Shown here in pieces: positions 1 to 13,506 of a stretch of 64,000 nt of DNA; position 1 is the first letter of the stretch, and each line of letters begins with the position of its first letter. Source of the stretch: Rotaria sordida (Eukaryota; Rotifera; Eurotatoria; Philodinida; Philodinidae); the NCBI GenBank assembly GCA_905250125.1, contig CAJNOL010000153.1:8202-72201 (forward strand), written 5' to 3'. Under the pieces are notes generated by a model, which searched no databases, was not told where the DNA came from, and was given only the letters and a program-made list of their open reading frames with translations. Made by a program: the position numbers and the translations under genes.

Positions 1-357
1 TAAATTTTTCTCTCAGTCTGACATTGGACTTAATCTCAGTTTGAACATTAACATATTCATCAAATATTCGATTTTCAATTGAGTGCCGTAACCAGATGGA
101 AGCTTAGCCTTCCTACAAACGATTGAGTCCCGCTTAACTGCAGATATGATCAGAATATTGAACTCTCCTACAACGTTTTTCTGGTTATGTCATTACTTTC
201 ATCTTTGTTATTGTTGTTCTCTAAATTTAATTTCGCGAATACTCGACAATACTTTTATTGTCTATTGTGAAAAGTTTTGAGGATAATTCGACGAAAGATT
301 CTCATAATCAATATAAATTGTATTTTTCTTTCTATTCATTTAAATATATTGACTTAC

Positions 358-3300
358 ATCAGTTGGATTTAATTCTTTATGTTTAACAAGTCGACTAATA
401 ATAGATAAAATTTGTTTTATTTGATCATTCCATTTTGATTTATTATTAATAAATTCATGTATTGTATCTGATGATAATTGTTTTATTTTATTACATATAT
501 CCATATACCAAATACGATCAAAAAGATAATTTAAACGCATTTCATCGGATTGTTTTTCATAAGTTAAAAATTGTTTTGTTGTATCATCAATTAATTCTTG
601 TTCTAATTCATCAACAGCCATATAAATACAACGATACATCGTTATTAAATCTTGTTTTTGTTCATCTGGTAAATCTTCTTGTTCACCTAGAATGAATATG
701 TCAAACAAAATTTTTTTATCTTATTTTTGTTTGTCAACTAACCAATATTTGTATCGATTAAAGAAAAACAAAAATTATCACGTCCACGTATTGCTTGTAT
801 CATATGAGTTTGACCAAGAAATGATGTTATTGTTGATTGACAACTGACAGCAGCATGTTCCAAATTATATCTATTATTTTATTTTATTTAGTAAAAAAAC
901 AAACAAAAAATATTTTCTCTTACTTAAATACTTGTTCACGACTATTAACTAATTTTGGTGTATCAAAAATTGTTAAATTTCCATGGGAATATGTAAAAAC
1001 ATGTTTAAGTAAACGTTCTGTTGGAGTATTCATTGATGTAGGTTCATAAGTATAATAATCAACAATTGAAACCTAAATATATATATATTTAATAAAATGA
1101 AATGACTTTGAATATTAATTTCGATTGAATTAAGCGAAAAATTATTCATCTAATTCAATTGTATTCTGATGAGCATTGATAATTCCCAGAACGTTGTGTT
1201 ATTTTCGATTATACCATCGTCAAAATGCTTTCTCAATTGATTAAACTTGTCTATGTGTTAATAAATGCTTACATATAGAATATTAATTCTTGTTCGATTT
1301 GCAAAAAAGAAAAAAAAAATCTATAATGATTAACTTACATTTGAACATCGTTGTTCAATCCAATAAGTAAATCGTTGAAGAATTTTCATCATATTCTTAT
1401 CAAAATCAACAAATGTAAATGTATCTGATAATGCTGATGCAACGCCTTCATAAAATTGTACTTCATGTTGAGCAAATGCTTTCTCTTTTTTATCTTGTAT
1501 TGTATCAATACCCAATAAACCATTAGAAGATGTATGTTGCAAACGTTTTAATGGTATTAAAACAAAACTACCCGATTGATTTTTATCATCGGGATTAAAA
1601 AATTTAATACGTGAATGATTTTTTGTTTGATTTATATATGCCCATTTTCCGCTATCAAGTATTTGAAAACTATGAAAAGAAATAAAAACCAAAAATCATA
1701 TTAGTTATTTAATTTTAAATTTTAACTTACGATATGCCTTCACCACGTTGTAATGTTTTATCTAATAATAAATCAGTTTGATCATTTGTTGTAGCAACAT
1801 ATCGTATTTGATTTCTATTATTTTCCAATAAAGCAATATAAATACTTAAATGTTTTGATGGTTGGTTACTAAATGTTTCCGAATCTTTTTGTATTATATC
1901 CATAACTTCTTTATAAAGATAACCTAATGTTCGAAATGGAATATTACGTATACGTTTTAACCATTGATGACGAGTATGAATACGTGTACGATCGGATGCA
2001 TTTATCTAACAAAAATCAATATATATATATATATATATATGTAAATAAATAAAGATTATTTTAATATAATACTTGTGGTTGTTGATTATCAATATATTTA
2101 AGAAGTTCATCGAAGTTTTCACCACCACCCATTGTTTCATTAAGTGTTTGATGAATATTAATAAGAAGATCATAAAATTGTGTACTACTTAATTGTTTTT
2201 GATCTTGATATGTTTGAAGAACTTTTATTTAAAAAAAAAAAAAAACAATAACTATTTTAAATATTCGACAATACAAAGAAAATTTTTATATGAATAATCA
2301 AAATTAAATTTTCATTGAAATAAGACTTAAACTTATAAAATTGAAACAAAAATAATTAGAAGATTAAATTATCTATCAATGAATATTTACAAATTATTCC
2401 TACGAAATAAATCACATTAGAGTATAATATTTTTCTACTGATAGGCGGAAGAAAAACGCAAAAAGTTTATGCCTTAAGTTCTTGAGAGGATCTTAAGAGA
2501 AGTGACCAGTGTCCCTGAACTACCACTATATCTTAAGGAGCTAAGTCTCGTTTATCATGTGCACGATGAGACGCATTGTGGAAACTGAGTTGTCACAATC
2601 TTGCGCCGATATTCGGAATAACAGCGAAAGTGTGCAAAACCATTAACTAGAATGTTCATCGGCTCAACAGGACTGTATCTTTCATAGTATAGAAAGACAA
2701 GTTTTTTTTGCCTTGATTGCACTATGCTTGATTTTTACTTCCAATCGAAAGGTAAGAATATTTAAAAAATCAAACTATTTTTGAAGTTTTTAGAAAATAT
2801 TATTAATTTTCCTAAATTTAGAATTTAAAAATGATTTTATGACAAAAAAAATCAAACATTTTGTTCAATATAACATAAACCTATTCCTTTGTCTTATTCA
2901 AATCTTCATAAATATTTTTATCAATTTACCTTGTTCAATCTGTTCAATGGCTGCTCCATCTTTATACTGTTTAAGAATATTAGCCAATGGTTCAAGTTTA
3001 ATAAGTTCTGTACATGTTGTATTCATTTTTTCAAAGACTAAATCACTTTGAGTACGTTGTTCTGCATCAATAAGACGTTGTTGCATCTATTTACAAATTT
3101 TTAAAATTATTTCAAACTATATCGAGCACACTACAAAAATTTTTTTGCTTGCCTCTCATAAAATACATTATTTAAGTGCAAGTATTCTATTATTATGCAT
3201 AGGATTATGGGGCAAATTTTAACCTTTTTAGTTGTACTTTCTCATTTCTTTCATATTAGTATCACATAGAAATTGTGAAACTAAGTGTTTTTGGTTCCAG

Positions 3301-6300
3301 TTTCCTTAACTTCTTTCCTAGTGATTTCGGTTATGGCATAGATGGAACCGATCTACGGGTAATAAACGAGATACTGGTGATATGTCAACTCATCATTGAA
3401 TGCCAGTCTATCGACAATATACCGATCTACAGGTAACAGACCGAGCCTTAAAATGAAATCTCGCTCCACTATGAACTGTTCTGAGTTAAATTGGTAGCTT
3501 GTCGCATACTGGTATAATGCTTCATTATTGACAACAATAGTTTCATTGAGAGCATTTTCTAAACTATTTGTTAAACTAATTGTTGTGTGATCAGCAAGAT
3601 TGAGCCTGATTCCACGTATTGTTTTTTATATGGATACAATCATAGATCAGAAAAGTAGAAAATTTAGACTGGTATCGGACCGGACCGGATCGGCTGGTAA
3701 CCGATACCAGTTCCATCTATGAGTTATGGTTTCGATAATCAGAAACAAGACTAAAGTTAATCTCGTCTCATACCATTCTCGATATCAGTTTGAACTCTCA
3801 CTCGAAGGATTTCGCACCATGACTTTATACGACAATATTATTTTTTATATCAATGACGAAATACAGTCTAGAGTCAAACAAGTCTATTTTAAGTGAGCTC
3901 ATATTCTCTATTAATGGATGAACAATTCAACACTTCGTGGACTCTGCTTCGCATAGAAAGAGTTCGAAATTATATAGATCATAGTGTGATAATAGAATAT
4001 TTGCATTTAAATTATGATTTTTAGGAGAGTCGAGCGAAAAACCTTCTATAGTAATCCATATACAAAAAAACAACAAATACGTTGATAAATTTACAAGAAT
4101 CTTTTTTGCATTTTTTTCTTCATTTGTTTCTTTATAATTTGAACGAAAATAATCAATTAATGCTGATATAACCATTTCATTTTTTTTCAAACCACAAAAT
4201 GATATTAATAAAGCACTAAATTGTATTTTATCGATAAGTTGTTCATCAAATTGTATTGATTTTTCATGATCAATTGTATCAAAATGTTCTAAATTATCTT
4301 TTAAAAACAAAACAAAAATAATTAAAGATATTATTTAAAAAAAAGAAATAAAAGAATTATTATTTGCATTTACATATTGGTTTGTGTTCATTTGTAAAAC
4401 GAAATTCAGCTTCATCTATTCAAATATAAAACATATAAGAATTTCAAAGAAAAATAAAAAAACAAAATAATCTTACAAACTGAAGGATGTTTTAATTCAA
4501 TATTAATTTTTTTTTGTTCATCATTTGTTTGTTCTTGTCCTTCATCAATTTTTATATTTTCATCAGCTGAAATTGATGATACAATTTGTTGTTCATTGGT
4601 TACTGGTGATCCAGGTGGTTTTTCTTGTTGAACTGTTTCTGATTCTGATGAAGTTTCATTCGATTTCATTTCATTATTTAATATTGTTTGTTTAACAACA
4701 GGCCCTAATAAAAAAAAAAAGAATCTTATTAAACCCTTCCCATAGTATAGCAGTTCACTGGCATTCTAATTTATTTCGCAAATCAAAAATTTGAAGATCG
4801 AGTATTATTGCAATCAACATCATCTTAGACGTTTATGTACAGTTCAGAAACGTAAGAAAATATGTTTCAATTATCTTGAAAGTAGTATTTTAAAAAAATC
4901 CCATTACTATCATATAAGAGATATCATATTCATCTCATACTTGAAAACCTTTCGCATAGTTTCAACCGACTATCGTTCATCAGCTTTGTCAAACGCCTCA
5001 TTTTTTAGTGTAAGATTTGTTCATATTTTTGTCACCATTTTACATTATTTCATTTCTAGACTCGATGTAACCCGATGAGAGAAAAAATCCGAACAGAATA
5101 GTATTAAAGCATACCTATTTTCTATTCGCTAGTTCCTGAACAGCTGTGTGTTATTAATGTTCATGTATACATTTTTCAGCTCACGAAAGAAACTCGTTTG
5201 TTCGTTAATAGAAAACATATTGAACAAACGAAATTAAATACATCAAAACAACGGAAAGCGATGAATTACATTACTGTTTTGCGCAGGTTTAGAATATTTG
5301 TTCACGTGAATGTAGGTGTCAGTGTGAATGAAGAGAAGATTCAGGCCAGCACCCACACTCAACATGAAATTGCTGGGTTCGGGTCTACAAAAATGTGAAT
5401 CCGCAGTGCTGTAAGATCCATCCCTGCGAGCAAGTGTTCGACTCCCATTCTGCACTCGTTCAAATAGGGAAAGTATCTATTACATTTAGAACGTTATAAG
5501 CTTGAGACTAGATTTCTATTAAACAAAAAATTAAGACAAATAAATATTTACATTGATTTGGTTGATTAACATATTGTTTATCATTATCATTTAAAGCATT
5601 ATAAAATGTTTGTAATACTTTCATAACATTTTGTCGAAGAAGATAGTCACTCTAAGAAAAAAAAAAAGTTCTTTTTTTTTTGTTTATTTAATATTCAAAT
5701 ACTTGTTTATCATCTAATTTATTAAAAAGACGTTGTAAGAGAAGATTAAGTTCATGTTCTTGAACAATATTTGAATATGTTTGTGCGTAATGACGATATG
5801 TATTTATAATTGAATCAAAATTTTCTAATGATTGATTTTTTAAACTATTAAGAAAATTCTATCGAAAAAAATAAAATTTAATAAAATTTCAATTAAAATA
5901 TAATTACACACACTTCAGTAAATGCGCCAAGATGCATTCGATGTGATTGAAATGGAGATATATTTAATTTTAAATCATTTTGTTTTGATATTTCATTGAA
6001 TTGTTCAATCATATTGTTTATCTAAAGATAATATTCTCTTATAATTATTTATTTTTTTAATAAAATTATATTGAATGTTTATAAGTTATTCTCTGATAAT
6101 AATTGAAATAATATTTTAGATTTAAAACTCTTTTATATCAATATTCTATTCTATTTCTTATTTTTCAAATATTCAAAATAAATATATAATTACCAATCTA
6201 GTTTGAATCCATCCTCTTTCAGGCACATTCCAATCAAAAAAGAATGTTCGAAGTAAATTTTTTCGTCGTTCTTCTTCTTTACTAATAGTATCATATTGTT

Positions 6301-7246
6301 GACTACGTTCATTTTGTCTTTGTTTAAGTATTGTACGTAATAGTGTTTCTTCTTCACCATAGATTTTTAATACTTGAATTTTTTTTGTATTTAATAATGA
6401 TTTCATTGAATAATGATATGGTGATAATGATGAATAATGTATATATTTCGGATTATTACGCATTAAAAATGATGCTAAACGATTAATTGGATTAAATGAA
6501 CGATCTGATGTTGTTGTTTCAATTAAATGACGTTCATCTGCTTCATTAATAACTTTTTCACAAGCTAAAACTACTAATGGAATAAGATTTTCAAGTAAAT
6601 CATTAAGAACTGTCTGAGATAAATTTAATGTCCACCATTCAGCTGTTAAACTTTCAATAACAGTACTTGAAGCAACTTCTTGAATTATTTTTGATGATGT
6701 TTTTTTTCGATCTTGAGAAAGATAATTATCAAGTAGATTATCATCATCATCTATTGATGAACTAAAATTATTAATGAAAAAAGAAAAAAAAACATAAATT
6801 TCTATAAATTAATATCGTTCTTCTTCTAATGTTTAAAATTATGAATTACTTTGATTGATTTATTCAAATAGATCCATTGTATAGGATTTCTATGAGATCG
6901 AGTACATGAACTTTTTAGGTATAAGTTATGAAAATTGATAATAATACAATTATAAATAATAGAAAAAATTTATTTTTGATATTCTCAACACTAAATATGT
7001 ATTTGGTGACATTATGTGTTACAATAATAATTGCTTCTGTTTTATGAGAAGAAATGAATAAATTAACTTAGAATGTAGAAGATCTCGAAAATAAGAAATA
7101 GATTTCTACATCGATATAAACACATGAAGTTTGCCAGTTATCGTGTTTTTTTTTTTGTTGGATTAATGTTTCGTTTTTATGTTACATACTGAGTTTGTTG
7201 ATTATTATTCTGCATTGTTTGTTGTTCACGGTGGGTTCGAGATGAT
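358..7246 (-). CDS. EFCAB5-like GAF-domain protein (partial, multi-exon)
   Basis: Large minus-strand gene with at least a dozen exons, entering from about 7246 and still open at 358, where the codon GAT meets a good GTAAGT donor, so the 3' end lies left of the window. The N-terminal exons (about 6193-6761) contain 'LASFLMRNNPKY', which resembles the short dimerisation-like motif of EFCAB5 relatives. Exons at about 1735-2005 and 1345-1680 form a GAF-like domain: 'IYIALLENN', then 'GEGIS', 'KWAYINQT', 'FVLIPLK', 'GLLGIDTIQD' and 'HEVQFYEGVASALSD'. This block is what I recall from EFCAB5 and related sperm/cilia GAF proteins. A Glu/Ser-rich linker lies at 4480-4705. No clear EF-hand loop is visible in the part seen. 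The start codon was not fixed; an ATG at about 7212 is the first in frame. Family identity is moderate; GAF content is more secure. Confidence 0.5.
2223..2927 (-). other. Intron of the EFCAB5-like gene, no coding content seen
   Basis: AT-rich stretch between two exons of the minus-strand gene. A more GC-balanced block at about 2450-2700 looks unlike the surrounding intron and may be an old insertion, but I could not find paired ends or an ORF in it. Confidence 0.4.
3331..3732. mobile_element. MITE-like element with imperfect terminal inverted repeats
   Basis: The left end reads GGTTATGGCATAGATGGAAC and the right end, read on the minus strand, carries ATAACTCATAGATGGAAC, so ATAGATGGAAC is repeated in inverse orientation about 390 bases apart inside an intron of the EFCAB5-like gene. 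The interior is more GC-rich (runs of CCGGACCGGATCGG) and has no long ORF. No target duplication could be fixed. It is most likely a non-autonomous DNA transposon; the superfamily is unknown. Confidence 0.5.
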
Positions 7247-7249
7247 CTA

Positions 7250-9726
7250 TAATAAATAAGAATATTGAAATGATTTAATTAACTTTTGAAGTCATACCCG
7301 CCGACAAGCATCTTTAATAATCGTATATAATTTTCTTTTTTTAAATTGTTTTCTTCTTAAATTTTCTACATTTCATCACTAAGCAACTACCTTTAAAATT
7401 TGAAATTCTTGATACTAAGGACATCTATAATTTTAATTATTTGTAATAAATAACAAAATTATATTAGAAAATATTCGAAATTTTTGAAATTCTTTATTTA
7501 TATTGAATAATAAATTGTAAATGATATAAAAATAAAAATCTACAAATCAAAATTGAGATGATTTCCTCTCTTTTTTTTTCTTCTCTTTCTCTAAAGCATT
7601 TATACAATGTAAACTAGCTGATTCGATGACGTATCTGACATCAAATGAATAAACATATGAAAGTAGTAAATTTTTTTTTTTTATTCCTTTGGTATGTTTT
7701 AATCCTGGTGATTGCATAATCTGTTGTTTTCAATAGAGACTTTTTTTTCTTGCTTATTCGTTCTGTTGTTTATGCTTAATTGTCTGTTTGAAAAAGTATG
7801 AGTGTGGTTTCTGTCTTAGAATAATCATATTGATTTATTTCTCTCTCTCTCTCTTTCTCTTTCTCTTTCTCTCTCTCGATCTCTTTCGTGCTTTTCGAAA
7901 GACGTGACTTTCTTCTTTTTTTTTTTATTGTATAAGTAAATCGACAATTGATATTATTGACCTTCGTCACATTTATTGTGAGTATTTTATTTTCTTTTTT
8001 TGTTAGCTTTACTTAGTAGATATGTCGTTGCAAATTTTTACCTTGGTCAGTCTATGTTATCATCATTTTGCACTTATTTATCTTTTTCTTATTTGTTTTG
8101 AATGATGTCAGAACAATAGAATAGAGATAATTTTTGACACAGATATAAATATATTTGTTTTTGAAATTAGGTTTTTTTTCTTATAAAATATTATCAAAGG
8201 TATTTTATTAGTTATTCTTGTTTAGTATGGAATAGACAGACAGAGAGAGAGAGAGAGAGAGAAAGAAAAACTGCATTTTTTTCTTTATATGTATGCAAAG
8301 ATGATAATGGTAGTATGTTTAAGACACTAGCGGTGATAGTTTATATCGATTGAGGGCGTACAAACTGAAGCGAGAGAGAGAGAAGACGATATTTACATTC
8401 TTGTCTGTCTATAGTTATAATTTAGACGACGACTAGCAAGAGGAAAAGGAAGTAGAAGAATAAGATACACAACTATACAATGTCGGGCGTCCCAACATCG
8501 TATTGGTACATATTCTAGACTTGTTCGCATGTCGATTTCTTCTGTTGACTTTGAGCCACATAGTTTTGCCACCTATTCTTTTCTCATATGAACAAAATGA
8601 TTGTCTATTGACATTTTCCGTTCTTTCTTTTTCTTCTCTTCGTCATTATTCAGTTTGATAGATATATCTATAGAGAGAGAGAGAGGAAGAGCAAAGAGAC
8701 GATTTAGATTTACAGTATATATTTTTTTTACTTACAAAAGAAAAAAAAAAGATTTAATGAGCCACCGACAGTATAGAAATGAAATATTTCTTTTTATTTT
8801 TCAAGGTGGTTTTTTTGACTTTTGTAATCAACCAATATATTATTAGCATCAAAATCGATCATTATTATGAAAAAAAAACAAAAGAACACAATCACGCATT
8901 ATTATACGTCAAAATCAAGAACGGATTGTGTTTTTTTGTTATTTTCATAAACAACCTACACCCACTTACTCCATTTCGTTTTTTTTTTGTGCTTTATCTA
9001 AATCGCAATGTCATTGTCATCGTACTTATATCGACTTATCTACGCATCATCACACAGCTGTGCATCATTGTTTTATATTGCACTTTTATTCTGTTTTTCT
9101 TCTCGAAAGTTGTACATATGTTTGATATATGATATTGTTTAACTCATAAACAAAAACGTAATATCAAACAAAAAAATCAGGTATTTTATTTATATATACT
9201 ACATTTTTTCGTAAGTTTTTTTTTTCATTTTTTGAGTTACAAAAGAAGTATGAAAAGAACAATTCATAATTTTTTCGTTATTTACGATAATTATCATTTA
9301 TATATAGTTATTTTATTTGTTGTCCTTGTTGTCAATTACATAATATAGGTCGTTTGATGATAATATTTTTACTTTCGAGAAAAGTATGTTCTTTTATCCT
9401 GTTGATAAAAGGGAATATAAAGGACTATTTTTTTTTTTTTGCAATAAACGTTTACAGCTGCGTCAAGAGTTACATTTTACATGTTATTTTCTAATAAAAA
9501 AAAGACAACAGCAAATAGAAAATTTTTCATTTTCATCAAAAATACCCAAGAGATTATTTATTAGCAAAAACAGGTATATAATAATAATAAATATTTGCAT
9601 TGTCATGCAATTTAATAGGAATATAAAGCAAAGAAATTTAGTATTTTTATCTATGATTGTTGGTTTTTATTTTTCTTTTTGTTTTTTTTTGAAGATTAAG
9701 AATAGAAAAAAAAGAACAAGACAATA
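7250..9726. other. Intergenic / 5' flanking region with pyrimidine and GA microsatellites
   Basis: No supported exon between the 5' end of the minus-strand GAF gene and the SPATS2-like start. The stretch holds (CT)n at about 7840-7880, (GA)n at about 8238-8262 and 8370-8382, and long T runs. The two genes diverge here, so the region probably contains both promoters and untranslated leader exons. Short ORFs at 8601-9727 are Phe/Ile-rich translations of T runs and are not believable genes. Confidence 0.5.
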
Positions 9727-12700
9727 ATGCCACGAAAAAATGCCATGCGTGATAATGTATCTGCTGTTCGTTCTCAATTACCCGATTTATCTAATCTTTC
9801 ACGTGAAAAAATTGAACTTGCATTACTTTATTATGAATTAAATGTAGATGAAACAGTAGAAGCATTTAAACAAAGTAAATTTATTTCTCTTTTTTTGTTT
9901 TCAATAGTTATTTTATAATTTTTGTTTTTTCTCAGATGGAGCTATTGAAGCTCTTAGTGGTTGGACTGAAATGAACAATAATCGTGGAAATGTAAAAAGA
10001 TTCTTTTTATTTAAAAAAAAATAAAATAAAACGAATTTACTTTTAGAATTCTACCAAGCGGACAAATAATAAACCTACTACTAGTCGAAATAACAAAACA
10101 ACACCATCTAATGGTATTTTACGTCCATCACAACGTGTTTCAAATATATTTCAAACATTTGCTGAAGGTGGCATACCAACAATTACTACGAATGGTATAA
10201 GAAAAAAAAAATTGATTTCAATAAAATAAAATTTTCCTTTTTTGTTGTTTTTTTAGGAAATACATCAATATCTAATACAGAAATTTCTTCATCATCATTT
10301 GATGAACAATCAAATAATGATCTTCAAACATATCCATCAACTGATATTTCATTTCATCCATGTCTTAGTCAAGGTAAAAACAAAAAAACAATGATTTTTG
10401 TTTTTATTTATTTAATTTAAATTTTCTGCTAGATTCAACAACAAATAATTCTGAATCATTAATAAATGGTAGTGAATCAACAGAAAATAATTTTCATGAT
10501 ACATCGAATGTAATAACAAATGATGAAATTGATTTATTAACAAATCATATTGATCAAGATAATCATAATATAAATGAAACAAATGGATATAATGGAAAAT
10601 CAAAACGTCGACGAAGTATAAAAGATAGTAATGATTCAATATCGTCAATGACATTAAATCATGATCAAACTCAACAATCATTATCTAATGATATTCAACA
10701 ATCAACGAACAATTCAATCCCAACAACAACAACAACAACAATAAAACCAGTGGCAAAATCCTCTTCTTCTGCAAATATAACAATATTTAGTAATAATAGA
10801 AAACGTAAGAAATTATCGTTTGATTAACGAGTGATCGAAAATTACTTTGATAAAATACTCAGCCTTTTAAAGGAGCCTACAATAAATTTAAAAACATTGA
10901 ATTAGATTCAAAATTTTTGTAGAACTTCTGATTCAGAAGTTATGAACCAACCTTTTCAGTAATAGTCTCTATTATCGATTTTTTTTGCATAGAATTAAAG
11001 GTAAAATTGTTCTCTACAAAATGATATAAGAATCAAGAGTTTTAGTTTAATCATCCAGGGCTAATATATATGGACCTGCGAGTTCAAAGTTTAATCCGAG
11101 TTCTGAAGTTTAGCTTTTCTTGGATCTGGCTCCATGAAAATGTAGACTCGCATTTCCCTACTTGCTTGATATCATTTATATAAATACAACTAAAATTATT
11201 CCATCCAACTGAAGTTTTTGGTTATCAATTAATTTGTTAATTTCTTTTTTTTTATTAACATAATGGTCTTATCAACTAAATGAAAACTTTTAATTTGTTA
11301 AGCATCGAGTGATAGGAAAGTAAACAACAAGAAATTAACTGTACATTGATTTTTTCTAAGAGTAACCAATAAATAGTTAAAACATTGATCCTTCGCTTGA
11401 TCATGTGCACTAAGGGTGATAGATTTTGGTGGAAAAAAAAACTCTGATATGCATCTGGCTAGGTCCAAATCCATGTTTTTGTGGATTTGTAGCTTCCTAA
11501 CAACTAAGCTTACATTATGAGTCGGTTTTCCATATAAATCGAGAATTTTGATACAGTATTTCTTACCCGAAATACTCACTGTTAACAAATGATTTGAAGC
11601 AAACTAATCATTAACGTGCCATTTTATTAAGAAAAATGTGCTGTATTTGAAATTATTTTCACTTCTACTTTGAGTAAGTTTTGGTGCATCGAAGTTCGTT
11701 TGAATTTAATTTATGGACTTCTAAAAGGTTCCGTTTATAACTCTTAAATCAGAAGTTCTAGAAAAATTTTGAACTCATATTCGAAAATAACATCAAAATT
11801 CTTATTTTAACTCGATATTTTCAAATTTCCATAGGCTCATTTGAAAGATTTGAAAAAATGATTATACATTTTGTCAAATTACTTGTTCAATCAATAGTTA
11901 TTAGAATAAGATTTTTATTTGAATTTTTTTTTTATTTTAGTCCTTACAAAATCTACTAAAGATCTTCAACGTCAAACATCAACATTAACTAATGTTGAAT
12001 TATCATTTGAAAATGAAATAAAATCTTCTATAAAACGTATCGATGATGTATTCAAACAAATTCATGATATAATTAAAGAACGTGAAGTTGAATTATATTT
12101 AGAAATTGATAAAGTTAAAGAACAAGGTTTAAATATAATTCGTAATCGACAACAACGTGCTACTGAATTACGTCAACGTATGGATCGTTGTGATCGTCTT
12201 GAACCATTAGAAATTGATCATCTTCGAAATGATGTCAAACAATTTGTTACTGATCGTCGTTATGATTTAGGTGAAGAATTAACATCATCACATCGTTTTC
12301 AATATGATCAAACAATTATTGATGCATTAAAAAATTTTGGAACAGTTTTAAGAATTGATAGAAAATATGATCGATCACGTACTTTATCAACATCATCATC
12401 AGCAGCATTAGTAGAACAAAATAGTACAACAACAGAAGAAATTCTACCAGAAAAATCTATAGGAAATATTCAAACATCTTTAAATAATATTCGAACATCA
12501 TCATCAACAATATCAAATGAACATAGGTCTTCTAATTATCAACAACAACCATTACCACAGAGAATTCATCAAAAACAAAATTTCAATGGTAACAATACTG
12601 TTAATCATTATGAAAATTCTCATGTGCCATCATTAACTAATGGTTTTTATCAATATTATGATGATTCAAATAACTATCAAAGTAAAACAAAAAAAAAAAG

Positions 12701-12932
12701 CAAAATAATCTTGAAAACTTTTATTAAAAATTTCTTTCTTTTAGATGTAAATTATCGTCGTCGACCACAACAACAAAAATATCCTCAACATTTTAATGAA
12801 AATACTCGTCGTTCACGTCCAATACCATCATCTAATAATAATCGTCGTAATGGTTACAATAACAGTGAAACAAAACCTACCCATCGTAATCCTCAATCAT
12901 CTCAAACAATAGCTCCTCTTATAAGCAATTAA
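9727..12932 (+). CDS. SPATS2: SPATS2-family protein (spermatogenesis-associated serine-rich 2)
   Basis: Seven exons join in frame: 9727-9874, 9936-9991, 10047-10194, 10257-10373, 10433-10804, 11941-12681 and 12745-12932, giving 589 residues. The N-terminus has the UBA-like fold of the family: 'VSAVRSQLPDLSNLSREKIE' followed by 'LALLYYELNVDETVEAFK' and 'GAIEALSGWTEMN', matching the 'INAVRAIVPNKSNNEI' and 'FDNCVDKTVQAF' pattern of vertebrate SPATS2. The sixth exon carries the long coiled coil (KSTKDLQRQTSTL, then 'EREVELYLEIDKVKEQGLNI' and 'DVKQFVTDRRYD'), equivalent to the conserved central helix of SPATS2/SPATS2L. The Ser/Asn-rich linker and Gln/Arg-rich tail are low complexity. Family members are cytoplasmic and associated with RNA granules; a role here is inferred. 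Start chosen as the first ATG just before the conserved block, after a T-rich leader. Confidence 0.9.
10864..11846. repeat. Imperfect inverted repeat inside the large SPATS2 intron
   Basis: The left arm (about 10864-10960) and the minus-strand reading of the right arm (about 11690-11846) share blocks such as TTCAAAATTTTT, AGAACTTCTGATT and ACCTTTT in the same order. Similarity is patchy and roughly 70 percent by eye. It lies in intron 5 of the SPATS2-like gene (10805-11940). No coding content is seen in the arms. Confidence 0.55.
12682..12744 (+). other. 63-base frame-neutral intron in the SPATS2-like gene
   Basis: The sequence runs from a GTAAAA donor to a TTCTTTTAG acceptor, is A/T-rich, encodes Lys/Phe runs if read through and is an exact multiple of three without a stop. 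Both spliced and retained forms keep the frame. Confidence 0.7.
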
Positions 12933-13506
12933 AAAAAATAAAATGTATTTTTGTTTTTATCGTATAAATCATTTGTATACTGTTGATCGTTATCCTTCAC
13001 TTTCTAGTGTGTTTTAAACATGATTTTTTTTTCTCTTCTTACTGACATATTTATTCTTTATATATATATATATATATATATGTATACATACAATGATTTT
13101 GATTACAATACAAACAAACATAAAAAAATAAGCATATTTATTCTTTTTGTTTTTTTGTTTTTTGTTCTGGTCAAGATTATCTTGTTCTTTTTTTATTTCT
13201 GTGCATCTACGTTTCTTTTTCTCTCTTCTTGTTTAACGATTTTTTTTTTATTTGCTTCTTTTGGACAAGTGACTATGGTGCTGTTATTGCTTTAATATAT
13301 ATATATATATATATGAGAAACAACGTTCGTTTTTTTAAGCTCAATTTCCTTGGAAATTACGTTTGTTTTATTTCTTTGATATTTATTATCTTTCATTCTT
13401 TTTTTTTCATTTTGTTTTCTTAACTGTAACTTAACACGAAGAAAAATGATGAGATGATTTAGTAAAAGGCAAAAAATAAACAAGATATTAACATGAAAAA
13501 AATTTA
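12933..13506. other. Convergent 3' flanks of SPATS2-like and LRRC74-like genes
   Basis: About 570 bases between two tail-to-tail stop codons, very T/A-rich, with (TA)n runs at about 13060-13082 and 13295-13313. AATAAA-like signals occur on both strands (for example AATAAAATG just after the SPATS2 stop region). Nothing coding is seen. Confidence 0.6.

Noticed and set aside
1-357. Possible last exon of the EFCAB5-like gene
   Set aside because: Sequence left of the 358 donor shows no in-phase acceptor with coding continuation; treated as intron.
5370-5460. tRNA-like B box (GTTCGACTCCC) near 5433
   Set aside because: No A box at the right distance and no acceptor stem pairing; other arms do not fold.
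8601-9727. Several plus-strand ORFs of 65-117 codons
   Set aside because: Phe/Ile/Ser-rich readings of T-rich intergenic DNA ahead of the SPATS2-like gene.
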